Origin: Shimia sp.
Lineage (GTDB): Bacteria > Pseudomonadota > Alphaproteobacteria > Rhodobacterales > Rhodobacteraceae
Direction of reading: 5' to 3'
DNA length: 64,000 nt
Assembly: GCF_022448905.1 (NCBI RefSeq)
Contig: NZ_JAKVCW010000003.1
Location: forward strand, 159,906 to 223,905
Position numbers and translations under genes: made by a program. Within the stretch, counting starts at the first letter, position 1. Each line of letters opens with the position of its first letter. Positions 1 to 9,590 of this stretch are shown here, piece by piece. Below the pieces are notes generated by a model that saw nothing but the letters and a program-made list of their open reading frames with translations, did not search any database and was not told the DNA's origin.

Positions 1-181
1 GATAATCGGTTGTGGATGTACCGGCGCATGTGGTGCCTGGGCCTGCCGCGCAGTCGTTCTGACCTGCGAGGGAAACGCCGTAGCACTTCTCTTTCTCAGC
101 GGCCACTGCGGTGGTGGCGTGTGCGGACAGGGCTGCTGCTACGGCGCTTGCAACTGCGAGGGTTTTTACGGTGTTGGACAT
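1..181 (-). CDS. DUF2282 (bufferin/BufA1-type) precursor, partial
   Basis: The first 60 codons are visible, reading leftward from ATG at 181; the 3' end lies outside the window. A basic start and Ala-rich hydrophobic stretch (about residues 5-27, ending TAVAAE) is a signal peptide. The mature part begins [16 protein letters not shown] and continues with [10 protein letters not shown], showing the spaced cysteines of the DUF2282 family. Known of the family: DUF2282 peptides are periplasmic, cysteine-modified, copper-binding bufferins, usually followed by a DUF692 maturase and its DUF2063 partner. Those genes would lie to the left and cannot be checked here. A purine-rich RBS (AGGGAAGAG) precedes the ATG. 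The family call is by motif recognition. Confidence 0.85.
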   Translation of the reverse strand, partial: MSNTVKTLAVASAVAAALSAHATTAVAAEKEKCYGVSLAGQNDCAAGPGTTCAGTSTTDY

Positions 182-385
182 TGGTTCTCTTCCCTTGTGT
201 ATGTCTAAAACTCGGCCGCCTAGCTGATCTGTATGTGATCCATTGCTCGGTGGCATGAGTAGAGATTAGGGGGAGGGCAGGTTCAAAGGCCAATCACGGG
301 GCTGTGTGTCACAGATGCGTTAGATGGCGTGACGGTTTCGTGAAGATTCCAGCGCTGGAAGGTTGGTTTTCCGCTCAAACTGAAA
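182..385. other. Upstream region of the DUF2282 gene
   Basis: About 200 bases between the DUF2282 start and the thrS terminator. It should hold the promoter of the leftward DUF2282 gene. I see no convincing ORF, and no sigma-factor motif that I can assign with confidence. Confidence 0.4.
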
Positions 386-416
386 CAGGCGCGTCCGGTT
401 TCCCGTAACGCGCCTG
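386..416 (-). terminator. Hairpin terminator after thrS
   Basis: CAGGCGCG pairs with CGCGCCTG across a 15-base loop, 20 bases past the thrS stop codon. On the minus strand the stem is followed by TTTCAGTTT. It is a plausible intrinsic terminator with a weak U tract. Confidence 0.65.
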
Positions 417-436
417 CTCAAATGTTGCAAAAGCTG

Positions 437-2386
437 TCAGGCCAAATCGGGCGGGGTCGCCTCTTGTGACAATTGGCTCACGATTTCGTCCCAAGACTGG
501 ACTTTGCTTTGCTTTTCGCCAAGGCGACGGGTGGAGACTGTGCGCTCTTCCACCTCTTTCTTACCAATGGCCAAGATCACTGGCACTTTGCCCACGGAGT
601 GTTCGCGGACTTTGTAGTTGATCTTCTCATTGCGCAGGTCAGCCTCGGCGCGCACGCCAGCGGCTTTCAGCGCCTCGACCACTTCCAGACAGTAATCATC
701 TGCGTCCGACACAATGGCGGCCACAACCACCTGACGCGGGGCCAGCCAGAACGGCAGTTTGCCAGCGTGTTCTTCGATCAGAATGCCGATGAAGCGCTCA
801 AAGGAGCCCAAAGTCGCACGGTGCAGCATGATGGGGCGGTGCTTTTCGCCATCCGCGCCAATGTAGGTTGCATCCAGACGTTCGGGCAGGTTTGGATCCA
901 CCTGAAGCGTACCACACTGCCAGTTCCGGCCAATGGCGTCTGTCAGGGTGAACTCAAGCTTTGGACCGTAGAACGCACCTTCGCCTTCGAGGATCTCAAA
1001 CTGATGACCGGCCGCGTTACAGGCGTCGCCCAGAGCTTTCTCCGCGTAGTCCCAGCTTTCGTCCGAGCCAATGCGCTTTTCCGGACGGGTGGACAGCTTG
1101 ATGGTCCAGTCGTTGAAGCCGAGGTCGGAATAGATCTCGGACAGGAAGTCGATGAACTTCTTGGTTTCCGAGGTGATCTGATCTTCGGCACAGAAGATGT
1201 GACCGTCATCCTGGGTGAAGCCGCGCACGCGCATGATGCCATGCAGAGCGCCAGACGGTTCATAGCGGGCGCAGGAGCCAAACTCGGCCATGCGCAAAGG
1301 CAGGTCACGGTAAGACTTCAGGCCTTGGTTGAACACCTGCACGTGGCAGGGACAGTTCATAGGCTTAAGCGCGTTCACAGCCTTTTCGCGGGCGTGGTCT
1401 TCGTCCACTTCCACGATGAACATGTTTTCCTGGTATTTGTCCCAGTGACCGGAGGCCTCCCAGAGTTTGCGATCCACCACTTGTGGAGTGTTGACCTCGA
1501 CATAGCCGCCGACTTCCTGCTTGCGACGCATATAGTCCTGCAGCGTGGTGTAGATTTTCCAGCCATTTGGATGCCAGAAGATTTGGCCCGGGGCTTCTTC
1601 CTGCATGTGGAACAGGTTCATTTCGCGGCCCAGTTTGCGGTGGTCGCGTTTTTCGGCCTCTTCCAGCATGTGCAGGTGGGCTTTGAGGTCTTCTTTGTTT
1701 TTGAAGGCCACGCCGTAGATGCGCTGGAGCATCGCGCGGTCGCTGTCGCCACGCCAGTAGGCGCCGGCCACGGACATCAGCTTAAACGCGTCCGCTGGCA
1801 CCTGACCAGTGTGTTGCAGGTGTGGGCCGCGGCAGAGATCTTGCCAGTGGCCGTGCCAGTACATCCGCAGAGGTTCGTCGCCGGGGATGGCGTCGATCAA
1901 CTCTACCTTATAAGGCTCGTTGTTGGCCTCGTAGAATTTCACCGCACGGTCGCGATCCCAGACCTCGGTGGTCACAGGCTCACGCTTGTTGATGATCTCT
2001 TTCATCTTCTTTTCGATGAGGCCGAGATCTTCTGGCGTAAACGGCTCTTCGCGGTCAAAGTCATAGTACCAGCCGTTTTCGATGACTGGACCAATGGTGA
2101 CTTTCACGTCTGGCCAGATCTCTTGTACGGCGCGCGCCATGATGTGGGCGCAGTCGTGCCGGATCAGCTCGAGCGCCTCTGCTTCGTTGTCTTTGATCGT
2201 GTTGATCGCAATGGTCGCGTCCGCATCAATCGGCCATTGCATGTCCCAGTGCTGACCATCCACGGTTGCGGAAATGGCCTTTTTGCCAAGGGAGGTCGAG
2301 ATCGACGATGCGACCTCGGCAGGGGTTACGCCGCTCTCGTAAGAACGTGCATTACCATCAGGAAAAGTAAGGGAAATTTCGGCCAT
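437..2386 (-). CDS. thrS: Threonine--tRNA ligase
   Basis: Cytoplasmic class II aminoacyl-tRNA synthetase that charges tRNA-Thr. The 649 residues match the usual bacterial length. An N-terminal TGS domain (about 1-65) is followed by the editing domain with HDCAH, then the catalytic core. The core shows the zinc-ligand Cys in MNCPCHVQ, a His in [11 protein letters not shown] and a His in [12 protein letters not shown], with the anticodon-binding domain at the C terminus. The reading frame is open for 32 further codons upstream. ATG at 2386 is chosen because the protein there starts [11 protein letters not shown], as expected for the TGS domain, and a GAGGAG-type RBS precedes it. Divergent from the hydrolase at 2547. 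Confidence 0.97.
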   Translation of the reverse strand: MAEISLTFPDGNARSYESGVTPAEVASSISTSLGKKAISATVDGQHWDMQWPIDADATIAINTIKDNEAEALELIRHDCAHIMARAVQEIWPDVKVTIGPVIENGWYYDFDREEPFTPEDLGLIEKKMKEIINKREPVTTEVWDRDRAVKFYEANNEPYKVELIDAIPGDEPLRMYWHGHWQDLCRGPHLQHTGQVPADAFKLMSVAGAYWRGDSDRAMLQRIYGVAFKNKEDLKAHLHMLEEAEKRDHRKLGREMNLFHMQEEAPGQIFWHPNGWKIYTTLQDYMRRKQEVGGYVEVNTPQVVDRKLWEASGHWDKYQENMFIVEVDEDHAREKAVNALKPMNCPCHVQVFNQGLKSYRDLPLRMAEFGSCARYEPSGALHGIMRVRGFTQDDGHIFCAEDQITSETKKFIDFLSEIYSDLGFNDWTIKLSTRPEKRIGSDESWDYAEKALGDACNAAGHQFEILEGEGAFYGPKLEFTLTDAIGRNWQCGTLQVDPNLPERLDATYIGADGEKHRPIMLHRATLGSFERFIGILIEEHAGKLPFWLAPRQVVVAAIVSDADDYCLEVVEALKAAGVRAEADLRNEKINYKVREHSVGKVPVILAIGKKEVEERTVSTRRLGEKQSKVQSWDEIVSQLSQEATPPDLA

Positions 2387-2546
2387 CAGCCTCAAGCTCC
2401 TCATCAGTTTGGCGCCCACGGAACGCCCGGTTGCGGGTATATGGTTCGCGGACTTCATGAACCTTGCGGCAGGGCAAGTCAAGCGGGGTTTATCCCATCT
2501 CCGCAGAGGGTTAAGGTCACGTCAAATTAGGGAGAAACAAAAAGCC

Positions 2547-3308
2547 ATGAGCGTCACGCAGTTTTTTGACACGCCGCAGGGACGGCGCATTGCCTACCAC
2601 AAAAGCGGCGACACAGGCCCAACGGTGGTGTTTCTGGGCGGGCTGAAATCCGACATGGAAGGCACCAAGGCGGTGCATTTGGAAGCCTGGGCGCAGGCGC
2701 GTGGGCAGAAGTTTTTGCGGTTTGACTACTCCGGTCATGGCGAGAGCAGCGGCGCGTTTGAGGATGGCTGTATTGGTGATTGGCATGAAGACACGGTTGC
2801 GGCGATCACCGCGCTGACCGAAGGGCCGTTGATTGTGGTTGGGTCGTCGATGGGGGGCTGGCAGGCACTGTTGTTGGCCAAGGCGCTGCCGGAGCGCATT
2901 GCGGGGATGGTGACCATTGCCGCTGCGCCGGATTTCACCGAGGACAGCTATTGGGCTGGGTTTACACCTGAGCAGAAAGCGCAGCTTGAAGCGGAAGGGC
3001 AGGTGGCGTTGCCGTCTGATTATATGGAGCCCTACATCATCACCAAGCGCATGATTGAGGATGGACGCAACAGGCTGGTACTGCGCACGCCGTTGGCGTT
3101 GCCGTTCCCGGTGCGGTTCCTGCAAGGCACAGAAGACACGGCGGTGGACAGCTCCGTGGCCTATCGCTTGCTCGATCACGCGGAAGGAGAGGATATTCAA
3201 TTGCTTATGGTCAAAGGAAAGGATCATCGCTTCTCTGATCCAAATTGTCTAAAATTGATTGAAAGTAAGGTTGAGGAGGCGATTTTGGCCCCTCAAGTTT
3301 CACAATGA
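2547..3308 (+). CDS. Alpha/beta hydrolase, ABHD10/carboxylesterase-like
   Basis: 253-residue soluble alpha/beta hydrolase. The nucleophile elbow GSSMGG places the catalytic Ser near residue 101. YSGHGESSG and FLGGLKSD fit the oxyanion and core strands, and GKDHRFSD near the C terminus supplies the likely His. The sequence resembles bacterial relatives of ABHD10 (acyl-protein thioesterase/carboxylesterase), but the substrate cannot be read. ATG at 2547 has an AGGGAGA RBS; an upstream in-frame extension is ignored because it runs into the thrS promoter side. It overlaps the next gene by ATGA, so the two are probably translationally coupled. Confidence 0.85.
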   Translation: MSVTQFFDTPQGRRIAYHKSGDTGPTVVFLGGLKSDMEGTKAVHLEAWAQARGQKFLRFDYSGHGESSGAFEDGCIGDWHEDTVAAITALTEGPLIVVGSSMGGWQALLLAKALPERIAGMVTIAAAPDFTEDSYWAGFTPEQKAQLEAEGQVALPSDYMEPYIITKRMIEDGRNRLVLRTPLALPFPVRFLQGTEDTAVDSSVAYRLLDHAEGEDIQLLMVKGKDHRFSDPNCLKLIESKVEEAILAPQVSQ

Positions 3309-4288
3309 GAACATTTGGGCGTTTTTTAGGTCGGCTGCTTCTGGTTGTGGTTTTGTGCGTGGGGGCGGTTTTTGTTTTTGGCCCTTATGAGCAGATATCC
3401 TTGACGCCCACGGTGCAGGATGCCGACATCGGCGCGGATGTAGACGCGTATTTCGCTGCGCAGGAAGCGCGGTTTGAGGACATCACCCCGGGCACGGAAA
3501 AGCGGGTGATCTGGCATGCGGCGCGCGATGAAAAAACGCCTTTGGTGCTGGTTTACGTGCATGGGTTTTCGGCCACGTCTGAGGAAATCCGCCCGGTGCC
3601 GGATCGGGTGGCCGAGGCGCTTGGTGCAAACTTGGTTTACACCCGGCTTCAGGGGCACGGACGTGACGGGGCGGCATTGGCGCAAGCCACGGCGCAGGGC
3701 TGGGTCAATGATTTAGCGGAAGCCTTAAACGTGGCGCGTCGGATTGGCGATGATGTGGTGGTGATGGGAACATCCACCGGAGGCACTGTGATGGCGGCGT
3801 TGGCGGATCAGCCCGACGTTATGGCAGATGTGAAAGGCATGATCTTTGTATCTCCAAACTTTGGGATCAAATCGCCTGCTGCCAAATTGCTGACTTGGCC
3901 AGCAGCGCGTTATTGGGTGCCTGTCGTGGCCGGAAAAGATCGCTCTTTTGAGCCGGCAAACGCGGCCCACGCGACCTATTGGACACATGCGTACCCAACA
4001 GTGGCCGTCATGCAGATGGCTGCTTTGGTGAAAGAGGTGTTTGAAAAGGACCATGGGAAAGCGCTGGTGCCATCGTTGTTTTGGTTCTCCGAAGGTGATC
4101 AGGTTGTAGAGGCAGCCCGCACGCAGGACGTGGCGACACGCTGGGGTCGGGAGGCTAGAGTGGATATTCAACAACCAATGGCGGGGTCAGACCCTCAGGA
4201 ACATGTGATTGCTGGAGACATTCGATCCCCTGCCGAAAACGAACGTACGATTGAGGCTTTTGTGCAATTTATCAATGGATTGAAGTGA
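3305..4288 (+). CDS. Membrane-anchored alpha/beta hydrolase
   Basis: 327 residues beginning with a hydrophobic segment (about 8-26, RLLLVVVLCVGAVFVFG) that would anchor it or direct its export. YVHGFSATSEE carries the oxyanion-hole HG motif and GTSTGG is the nucleophile elbow. A C-terminal His in QEHVIAGD could complete the triad. The lid-type region suggests an esterase or lipase of the monoacylglycerol-lipase group; the substrate is unknown. It starts inside the stop codon of the previous hydrolase (ATGA) and its own stop overlaps the following VOC gene (TGATG), indicating one transcript. Confidence 0.8.
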   Translation: MRTFGRFLGRLLLVVVLCVGAVFVFGPYEQISLTPTVQDADIGADVDAYFAAQEARFEDITPGTEKRVIWHAARDEKTPLVLVYVHGFSATSEEIRPVPDRVAEALGANLVYTRLQGHGRDGAALAQATAQGWVNDLAEALNVARRIGDDVVVMGTSTGGTVMAALADQPDVMADVKGMIFVSPNFGIKSPAAKLLTWPAARYWVPVVAGKDRSFEPANAAHATYWTHAYPTVAVMQMAALVKEVFEKDHGKALVPSLFWFSEGDQVVEAARTQDVATRWGREARVDIQQPMAGSDPQEHVIAGDIRSPAENERTIEAFVQFINGLK

Positions 4289-4758
4289 TGAGTTTAAGTG
4301 TTCAAAAGCTGGGCCAACGGGTGAGTTTGATCACTCTGGCTGTCAAGGAAGTGCAAGCTTCTGCACGGTTTTACGATGCGCTTGGATGGCAACGCGCCAC
4401 CGGGCCGGATGATCCGGAAGAGGTGGTGGCGTACAACCTGATTGGCCAAACCCTGGGACTTTATTCCAAAGCAATGCTGGCGGAGGATTTGGGCATTCCG
4501 GAAGACGCCATCGGCGGGTTTTCTGGCATGACGCTGTCACACAATGTGCACACCAAAGAAGAGGTTGCGCCACTTTTGGAGCTGGCCGTTGCCGCAGGTG
4601 GACGCATTCTGAAGCCGGCAGGTGACATCTTCTGGGGTGGGCACATTGGCTATTTCTGCGATCCAGATGGCCACGTGTGGGAAGTCGCGTTCAATCCGTT
4701 TTCGCCACTGGCCGAAGATGGCGCGTTTCGTTGGGGCGGATATGGCGCTGAGGCTTGA
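4288..4758 (+). CDS. VOC family protein (glyoxalase/dioxygenase fold)
   Basis: 156 residues with two vicinal-oxygen-chelate modules: ITLAVKEVQASARFYDALGW at the N terminus and GYFCDPDGHVWEVAFNPF at the C terminus. These are the hallmarks of glyoxalase/bleomycin-resistance-like proteins. Family members bind a metal and act on varied substrates, so no specific reaction is claimed. The ATG at 4288 overlaps the preceding stop by one base; a GTG one codon earlier (4285) is also possible. It is part of the hydrolase gene string. Confidence 0.85.
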   Translation: MSLSVQKLGQRVSLITLAVKEVQASARFYDALGWQRATGPDDPEEVVAYNLIGQTLGLYSKAMLAEDLGIPEDAIGGFSGMTLSHNVHTKEEVAPLLELAVAAGGRILKPAGDIFWGGHIGYFCDPDGHVWEVAFNPFSPLAEDGAFRWGGYGAEA

Positions 4759-4817
4759 CCTAGAGGGCCGCTCTGTCACAGTGACGGACAACAAAAAGAC
4801 CAGATAAGGGGTTGAGC

Positions 4818-5528
4818 ATGCAGGAACCTATCGTTCTGCTGCCTGGGATGATGTGTGATGCGCGGCTGTTTGCGCATCAGGTCGCGGATTTGTCGAAAGA
4901 TCACATGGTGACGGTGGCGCCGATCACGCAAGGGGAGCGGATCAGCGAGATTGCTTCGGCGTTGATCCCGCATCTGCCGCCTAAGTTTGCGCTGGCCGGT
5001 CTGAGCATGGGCGGCATCGTGGCGATGGAATTGCTGCGCAAGATCCCGGAGCGGATCATACGGATTGCCTTTATGGACACGAATCCTTTGGCCGAAACCC
5101 CTGCGACGGCGGCCACTTATGAGCCCATGATTGTGGGGGCGCGGGCCGGGCGGCTGGACGAGGTTTTGGCAGGTTTTATGCGGCCTGAGTACCTGGCACC
5201 GGGTCCACAGCGCAACGAGGTGCTGGGCAGGGTGCTGGCGATGGGCCGCAGCCTGGGAGCGGAGACGCTGGTGCGCCAAGCGCGGGCGTTGCAGCGGCGG
5301 CCGGACCAACAGGGCGCTTTGCGTCGATGTAAATGTCCGGCGCTGGTGTTATGCGGCGAGCATGACGGGCTGACGCCAGTGAAACGACACAGCTTTATGG
5401 CGGAGCTGATCCCCTATGCCGAGTTGGAGATCATTCCGGGTGCGGGGCATTTGCCGACTTTGGAGCAGCCGGAACTGACCACGCAGGCGTTGCGCAAGTG
5501 GATGGAGCAGCCACTGGTGTTACGGTGA
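4818..5528 (+). CDS. Alpha/beta fold hydrolase
   Basis: 236-residue hydrolase. The oxyanion turn is LLPGMMCD, the nucleophile elbow GLSMGG and the C-terminal His lies in GAGHLPTLEQP, a complete catalytic-triad pattern. The acid is probably the Asp in CGEHDGLTP. The fold is that of small esterases such as pimeloyl-ACP carboxylesterase-like proteins, but nothing here identifies a substrate. ATG at 4818 is preferred over the TTG two codons upstream because AAGGGG is spaced about 8 bases from it. The last bases overlap the next gene (GTGA). Confidence 0.83.
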   Translation: MQEPIVLLPGMMCDARLFAHQVADLSKDHMVTVAPITQGERISEIASALIPHLPPKFALAGLSMGGIVAMELLRKIPERIIRIAFMDTNPLAETPATAATYEPMIVGARAGRLDEVLAGFMRPEYLAPGPQRNEVLGRVLAMGRSLGAETLVRQARALQRRPDQQGALRRCKCPALVLCGEHDGLTPVKRHSFMAELIPYAELEIIPGAGHLPTLEQPELTTQALRKWMEQPLVLR

Positions 5529-5757
5529 GCCGCGCGCCGCGCGATCTTAAAGGCAAGCTGCAGCGGTTTCGCGCCTGGGTGCGTTTGCGGGTGCCGCCGG
5601 GGTTTCGCTTGCTGCTTTGTATCCTGCTGATTGTCTTCGGGATTTTTGGGTTCTTACCTGTCTTGGGCTTCTGGATGCTGCCGCTGGGTGTGGCTGTGGC
5701 GTCGCTGGACCTGCGATGGCTGCGGCAGACATGGGACCGATTGCGCGGCAAGGACCG

Positions 5758-5761
<4 letters not shown>
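5525..5761 (+). CDS. Small membrane protein (PGPGW-like)
   Basis: About 78 residues with two adjacent hydrophobic segments ([15 protein letters not shown] and [15 protein letters not shown]) and a basic C-terminal tail WDRLRGKDR. The central [11 protein letters not shown] resembles the PGPGW small transmembrane family. GTG at 5525 overlaps the hydrolase stop as GTGA, which argues for that start over a GTG nine codons upstream. Its stop codon overlaps the stop of the convergent gene at 5758. Function unknown. Confidence 0.7.
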
Positions 5762-6747
<986 letters not shown>

Positions 6748-6832
6748 GGCGCGCTCCGGCTTTCACAGGGTTTCCAGCATATAGAAAGCCAATTGCGGAA
6801 AGCTAGGGGGCAGGGCGTGCGGACAAAAGAAT

Positions 6833-6853
6833 AGCGGGCCACAGGGACCCGCT
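6833..6853 (-). terminator. Terminator after the DegT aminotransferase
   Basis: AGCGGG pairs with CCCGCT, followed on the minus strand by ATTCTTTTG. It lies 25 bases past the aminotransferase stop. Confidence 0.6.
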
Positions 6854-6877
6854 TCTCCGTAAAATTGTCGTGGTGTG

Positions 6878-8095
6878 TCAGGTGCCGTAGGCCTGCACCG
6901 CGCCCATCACATCTTCGGCGGCCCCAGTGAGCGCCCCTGCGATCAGGTCAAGCTCGTCGCGTTTCAGGCGGGCAGGAAGGCGCACGTCACAGGCGGACAT
7001 CAGCATGGCGCGGGTCTGTGGAAGCTCTTGCTTTTCGGGCACAAACTGCCAGTTCCAGAAGGCGCGGGCATTGTCGGTGGATTGGCCAAAGACCTGCACT
7101 TTGATGCCGCGCGCATTGGCGGCTTCCTGGAAGGCCAGGATCTGCGTGTTGTCCATGCCTTCGAGGTTGAACTGAATGGAATCCGGCGCGCGCTCTTCCG
7201 GTGTCAGCTTTTCGGGCACTTGCAACCAAGGCGAGGCATTTAGCAATCCGGCGACATAGTCGTGGTTGGCGCGGCCATCGCGCACGCGGCGGGGGACTTC
7301 GTCCAGTTGAGGGCGAATGATGGCGGCGGCGAGGTTGGAGAGACGCAGGTTGTAGAGCGGCAGTTGGTTCTGCCAGCGGGCAAAGGCCGTTTCCAGTTCG
7401 CCGGTGTTGTCGCCTTCAGGCGCTTTGTGCTTTTTCCAGTTGTGCTCATAGGCACCGGACATAATCACCGCGCGGGCGATCAGGTCGGCGTCATCTGAGA
7501 CCATGATGCCGCCTTCGCCGGAGTTGACCAGCTTGTAGGATTGGAAAGAAAAGCAGCCCACTTTGCCAATGGTGCCGATGTTGCGGCCATGCCATGTGGT
7601 GCCAAGGCTGTGGGCGGCGTCTTCGATCACAGGGATGTTGCGCGCTTCACAGAGGTCCTTGATGGCGTCCATGTCAGAGGTGTGGCCGCGCATGTGGCTG
7701 ATGATCACGGCCGAGATGTTATCATCCAGCCGCGCTTCAAAGTCAGCGATATCAATGCGGTAGTTTGTGCCGACTTCACACAGTACCGGCACCAGATCAG
7801 CGTGCACAACGGAGGAGGGCACAGCGGCGAAGGTGAAGCCAGGCAGCAGCACGCGCGCATCGCGTGGCAGGTCCAGTGCTTTCAGCGAGAGAAAGAGCGC
7901 GGCGGAGCAGGAGGATACAGCCAGCGCGTATTTGCTGCCCAACATAGCGGCGAATTCCGCTTCCAGCAGGGCAACAGGTGCGTTTTCAGCAGCGGTGTAG
8001 CGGAACAGGTCGCCGGTTTGCAGGAGGCGCTCGATTTCCTCACGGGCGGACGCCGGAATTGGTTCGGCGTCATACACATTGGGTGGCAATGTCAT
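6878..8095 (-). CDS. DegT/DnrJ/EryC1/StrS-family PLP aminotransferase
   Basis: 405 residues, fold type I PLP enzyme. The PLP-binding Asp sits in VIEDAAHS (about 159) and the Schiff-base Lys in FSFQSYKLVNSGEGG (about 188). The family usually aminates keto-sugars, but this gene ends a string of glutamylation and amine-oxidation genes, so an amine or aldehyde substrate from that pathway is as likely (inference). ATG at 8095 begins MTLPPNVYDAEP. The frame remains open 19 codons upstream, but those residues look like non-coding sequence. Confidence 0.88.
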   Translation of the reverse strand: MTLPPNVYDAEPIPASAREEIERLLQTGDLFRYTAAENAPVALLEAEFAAMLGSKYALAVSSCSAALFLSLKALDLPRDARVLLPGFTFAAVPSSVVHADLVPVLCEVGTNYRIDIADFEARLDDNISAVIISHMRGHTSDMDAIKDLCEARNIPVIEDAAHSLGTTWHGRNIGTIGKVGCFSFQSYKLVNSGEGGIMVSDDADLIARAVIMSGAYEHNWKKHKAPEGDNTGELETAFARWQNQLPLYNLRLSNLAAAIIRPQLDEVPRRVRDGRANHDYVAGLLNASPWLQVPEKLTPEERAPDSIQFNLEGMDNTQILAFQEAANARGIKVQVFGQSTDNARAFWNWQFVPEKQELPQTRAMLMSACDVRLPARLKRDELDLIAGALTGAAEDVMGAVQAYGT

Positions 8096-8209
8096 AGTTT
8101 TCAACTTTCTTAAGTTGGGATTTCGAAAACATAAAACAATGTGCCGTGACAAGGAAGGGTAAACACAGCTGCGGGTGTGAAACTTCGATGAATAAATGTC
8201 GCGGTGGGA

Positions 8210-9514
8210 TCAGACGCCAAGCCGGTCGCGCAGGGCGTACCAAGTCATCGCCAACGCCAGTAGAGGACTGCGCATTCTGGCGCCACCGGGGAATGGTGTC
8301 GCGGGCACGCGGGCCATGGTGTCAAAGCCCTCAGCTTCGCCGCCAAGCGCCATGGCAATCAACTGCCCTGCGTGGGTGGCGGTGCCAACGCCGTGGCCGG
8401 AATAGCCGGAGGCGGAAATCACATTGGGGGCCAGGCGGCGCAGATAGGGCATGCGCTTCATGGTGATCGCGAGGGTTCCGCCCCAGGCGTAGTCGATGCC
8501 GATGTCTTTGAGGTGCGGGAAGATCTCAACCATGGGTTTGCGCACGGTGGCCGCAATGTCGGTGGGGAAGGTGTAGCCATAGCTTTCGCCACCGCCAAAC
8601 AGCAGGCGATTGTCGTGGCTGAGGCGGAAGTAGTTGATGACAAACTTGGTGTCCGCCACAGCCACATCACGCGCCAGAACCTTGGCGACATCCGCGCCCA
8701 AAGGTTCGGTGGCGGCGATGAAGTTGTTGATCGGCATGACGCGGCTGGCGACTTTGGGCTCCAGATCGCCGAGGTAGCCATTGCAGGCCAGCACGAGGTG
8801 ATCGGCCGTTACGGTGCCTTTGTCCGTGGTGACGGTGACTTTGCTGCCGTGGTCAATTTTGGTCACGCGGGAGGTTTCATGGATGGTTGCGCCTGCGTCC
8901 GAGGCTGCTTGGGCGAGGCCAAAGGCGAAGGCCAGCGGGTGCAAGTGACCCGCACCCAGATCCAGTGAGCCGCCGACATATTTGGGCGAAGGGCAGATCG
9001 ATTGCAGCGCGTCGCGGTCCAGAGGTTCGATCTGGTCATAGCTATAGCGGGTTTGCAGGTGCTCGGCATACTCGTGTTCTTCGCGTACCTCTTTCGCGGA
9101 AAAACAGGCGTGGGCGATGCCGGGTTTGTAGTGGCAGTTGATATTATGTTTGGAGATCAGACCTTTGACGAGCTCTTTGGAGTCTTCTGCCAGCTGCCAG
9201 AGCTTGGTGGCATCGTCCTGTCCAACCAGTTTTTCCAGCCCGTCCTGTTCCATGCGTTGGCCGGAGCCGAGCTGCCCGCCATTGCGCCCGGAAGCGCCAA
9301 ACCCCACGCGGTGGGCTTCCAGTAGGACCACGTCAAAGCCGCGTTCGGCCAGATGCAAGGCCGTGGAGAGACCGGTAAAGCCGCCACCAATCACGCAGAC
9401 ATCTGCTGTGCGCGCGCCTTCCACTGGGGCAAAAGGGGGCAGCGGCTTGGCCGTCGCCGTATACCAGCTGTCAGGATAGTGACCTGTGCGGTCATTGGCA
9501 TCGAGCAGGTTCAT
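8210..9514 (-). CDS. FAD-dependent oxidoreductase, gamma-glutamylputrescine oxidase-like (PuuB/OrdL)
   Basis: 434 residues. The Rossmann motif VIGGGFTGLSTALHL (about 41-55) binds FAD, and FGASGRNGGQLG is the DAO/OrdL family signature. C-terminal GYSGHGVGTATHAGQL is the second FAD contact. In Escherichia coli PuuB oxidises gamma-glutamylputrescine to the aldehyde. The neighbouring glutamine-synthetase-like ligase supports a gamma-glutamylated amine as substrate. GAGGGG precedes ATG 9514. It is probably co-transcribed with the upstream ligase, separated by a hairpin and repeat segment. Confidence 0.88.
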   Translation of the reverse strand: MNLLDANDRTGHYPDSWYTATAKPLPPFAPVEGARTADVCVIGGGFTGLSTALHLAERGFDVVLLEAHRVGFGASGRNGGQLGSGQRMEQDGLEKLVGQDDATKLWQLAEDSKELVKGLISKHNINCHYKPGIAHACFSAKEVREEHEYAEHLQTRYSYDQIEPLDRDALQSICPSPKYVGGSLDLGAGHLHPLAFAFGLAQAASDAGATIHETSRVTKIDHGSKVTVTTDKGTVTADHLVLACNGYLGDLEPKVASRVMPINNFIAATEPLGADVAKVLARDVAVADTKFVINYFRLSHDNRLLFGGGESYGYTFPTDIAATVRKPMVEIFPHLKDIGIDYAWGGTLAITMKRMPYLRRLAPNVISASGYSGHGVGTATHAGQLIAMALGGEAEGFDTMARVPATPFPGGARMRSPLLALAMTWYALRDRLGV

Positions 9515-9535
9515 CGTGCCCCTCGCTTTCTCTTT

Positions 9536-9583
9536 CTGAAAATACCTCCGCCGGAGGCAGCGGGTTGGCCGCTGGCCAACCGC
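9536..9583. repeat. Dispersed repeat copy plus hairpin between ligase and oxidase
   Basis: Contains, read on the minus strand, GGCGGAGGTATTTTCAGAAAG, a copy of the GTATTT-GAAAGAGAA dispersed repeat seen elsewhere in the window. Next to it is a stable hairpin TTGGCC-agc-GGCCAA (9560-9583) that could attenuate or stabilise the operon mRNA. Confidence 0.55.
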
Positions 9584-9590
9584 TTGGCTG

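Noticed and set aside
473..2530. Long plus-strand open frame of 685 codons
   Set aside because: It is exactly antisense to thrS, has a composition of mirrored codons and no recognisable domain.
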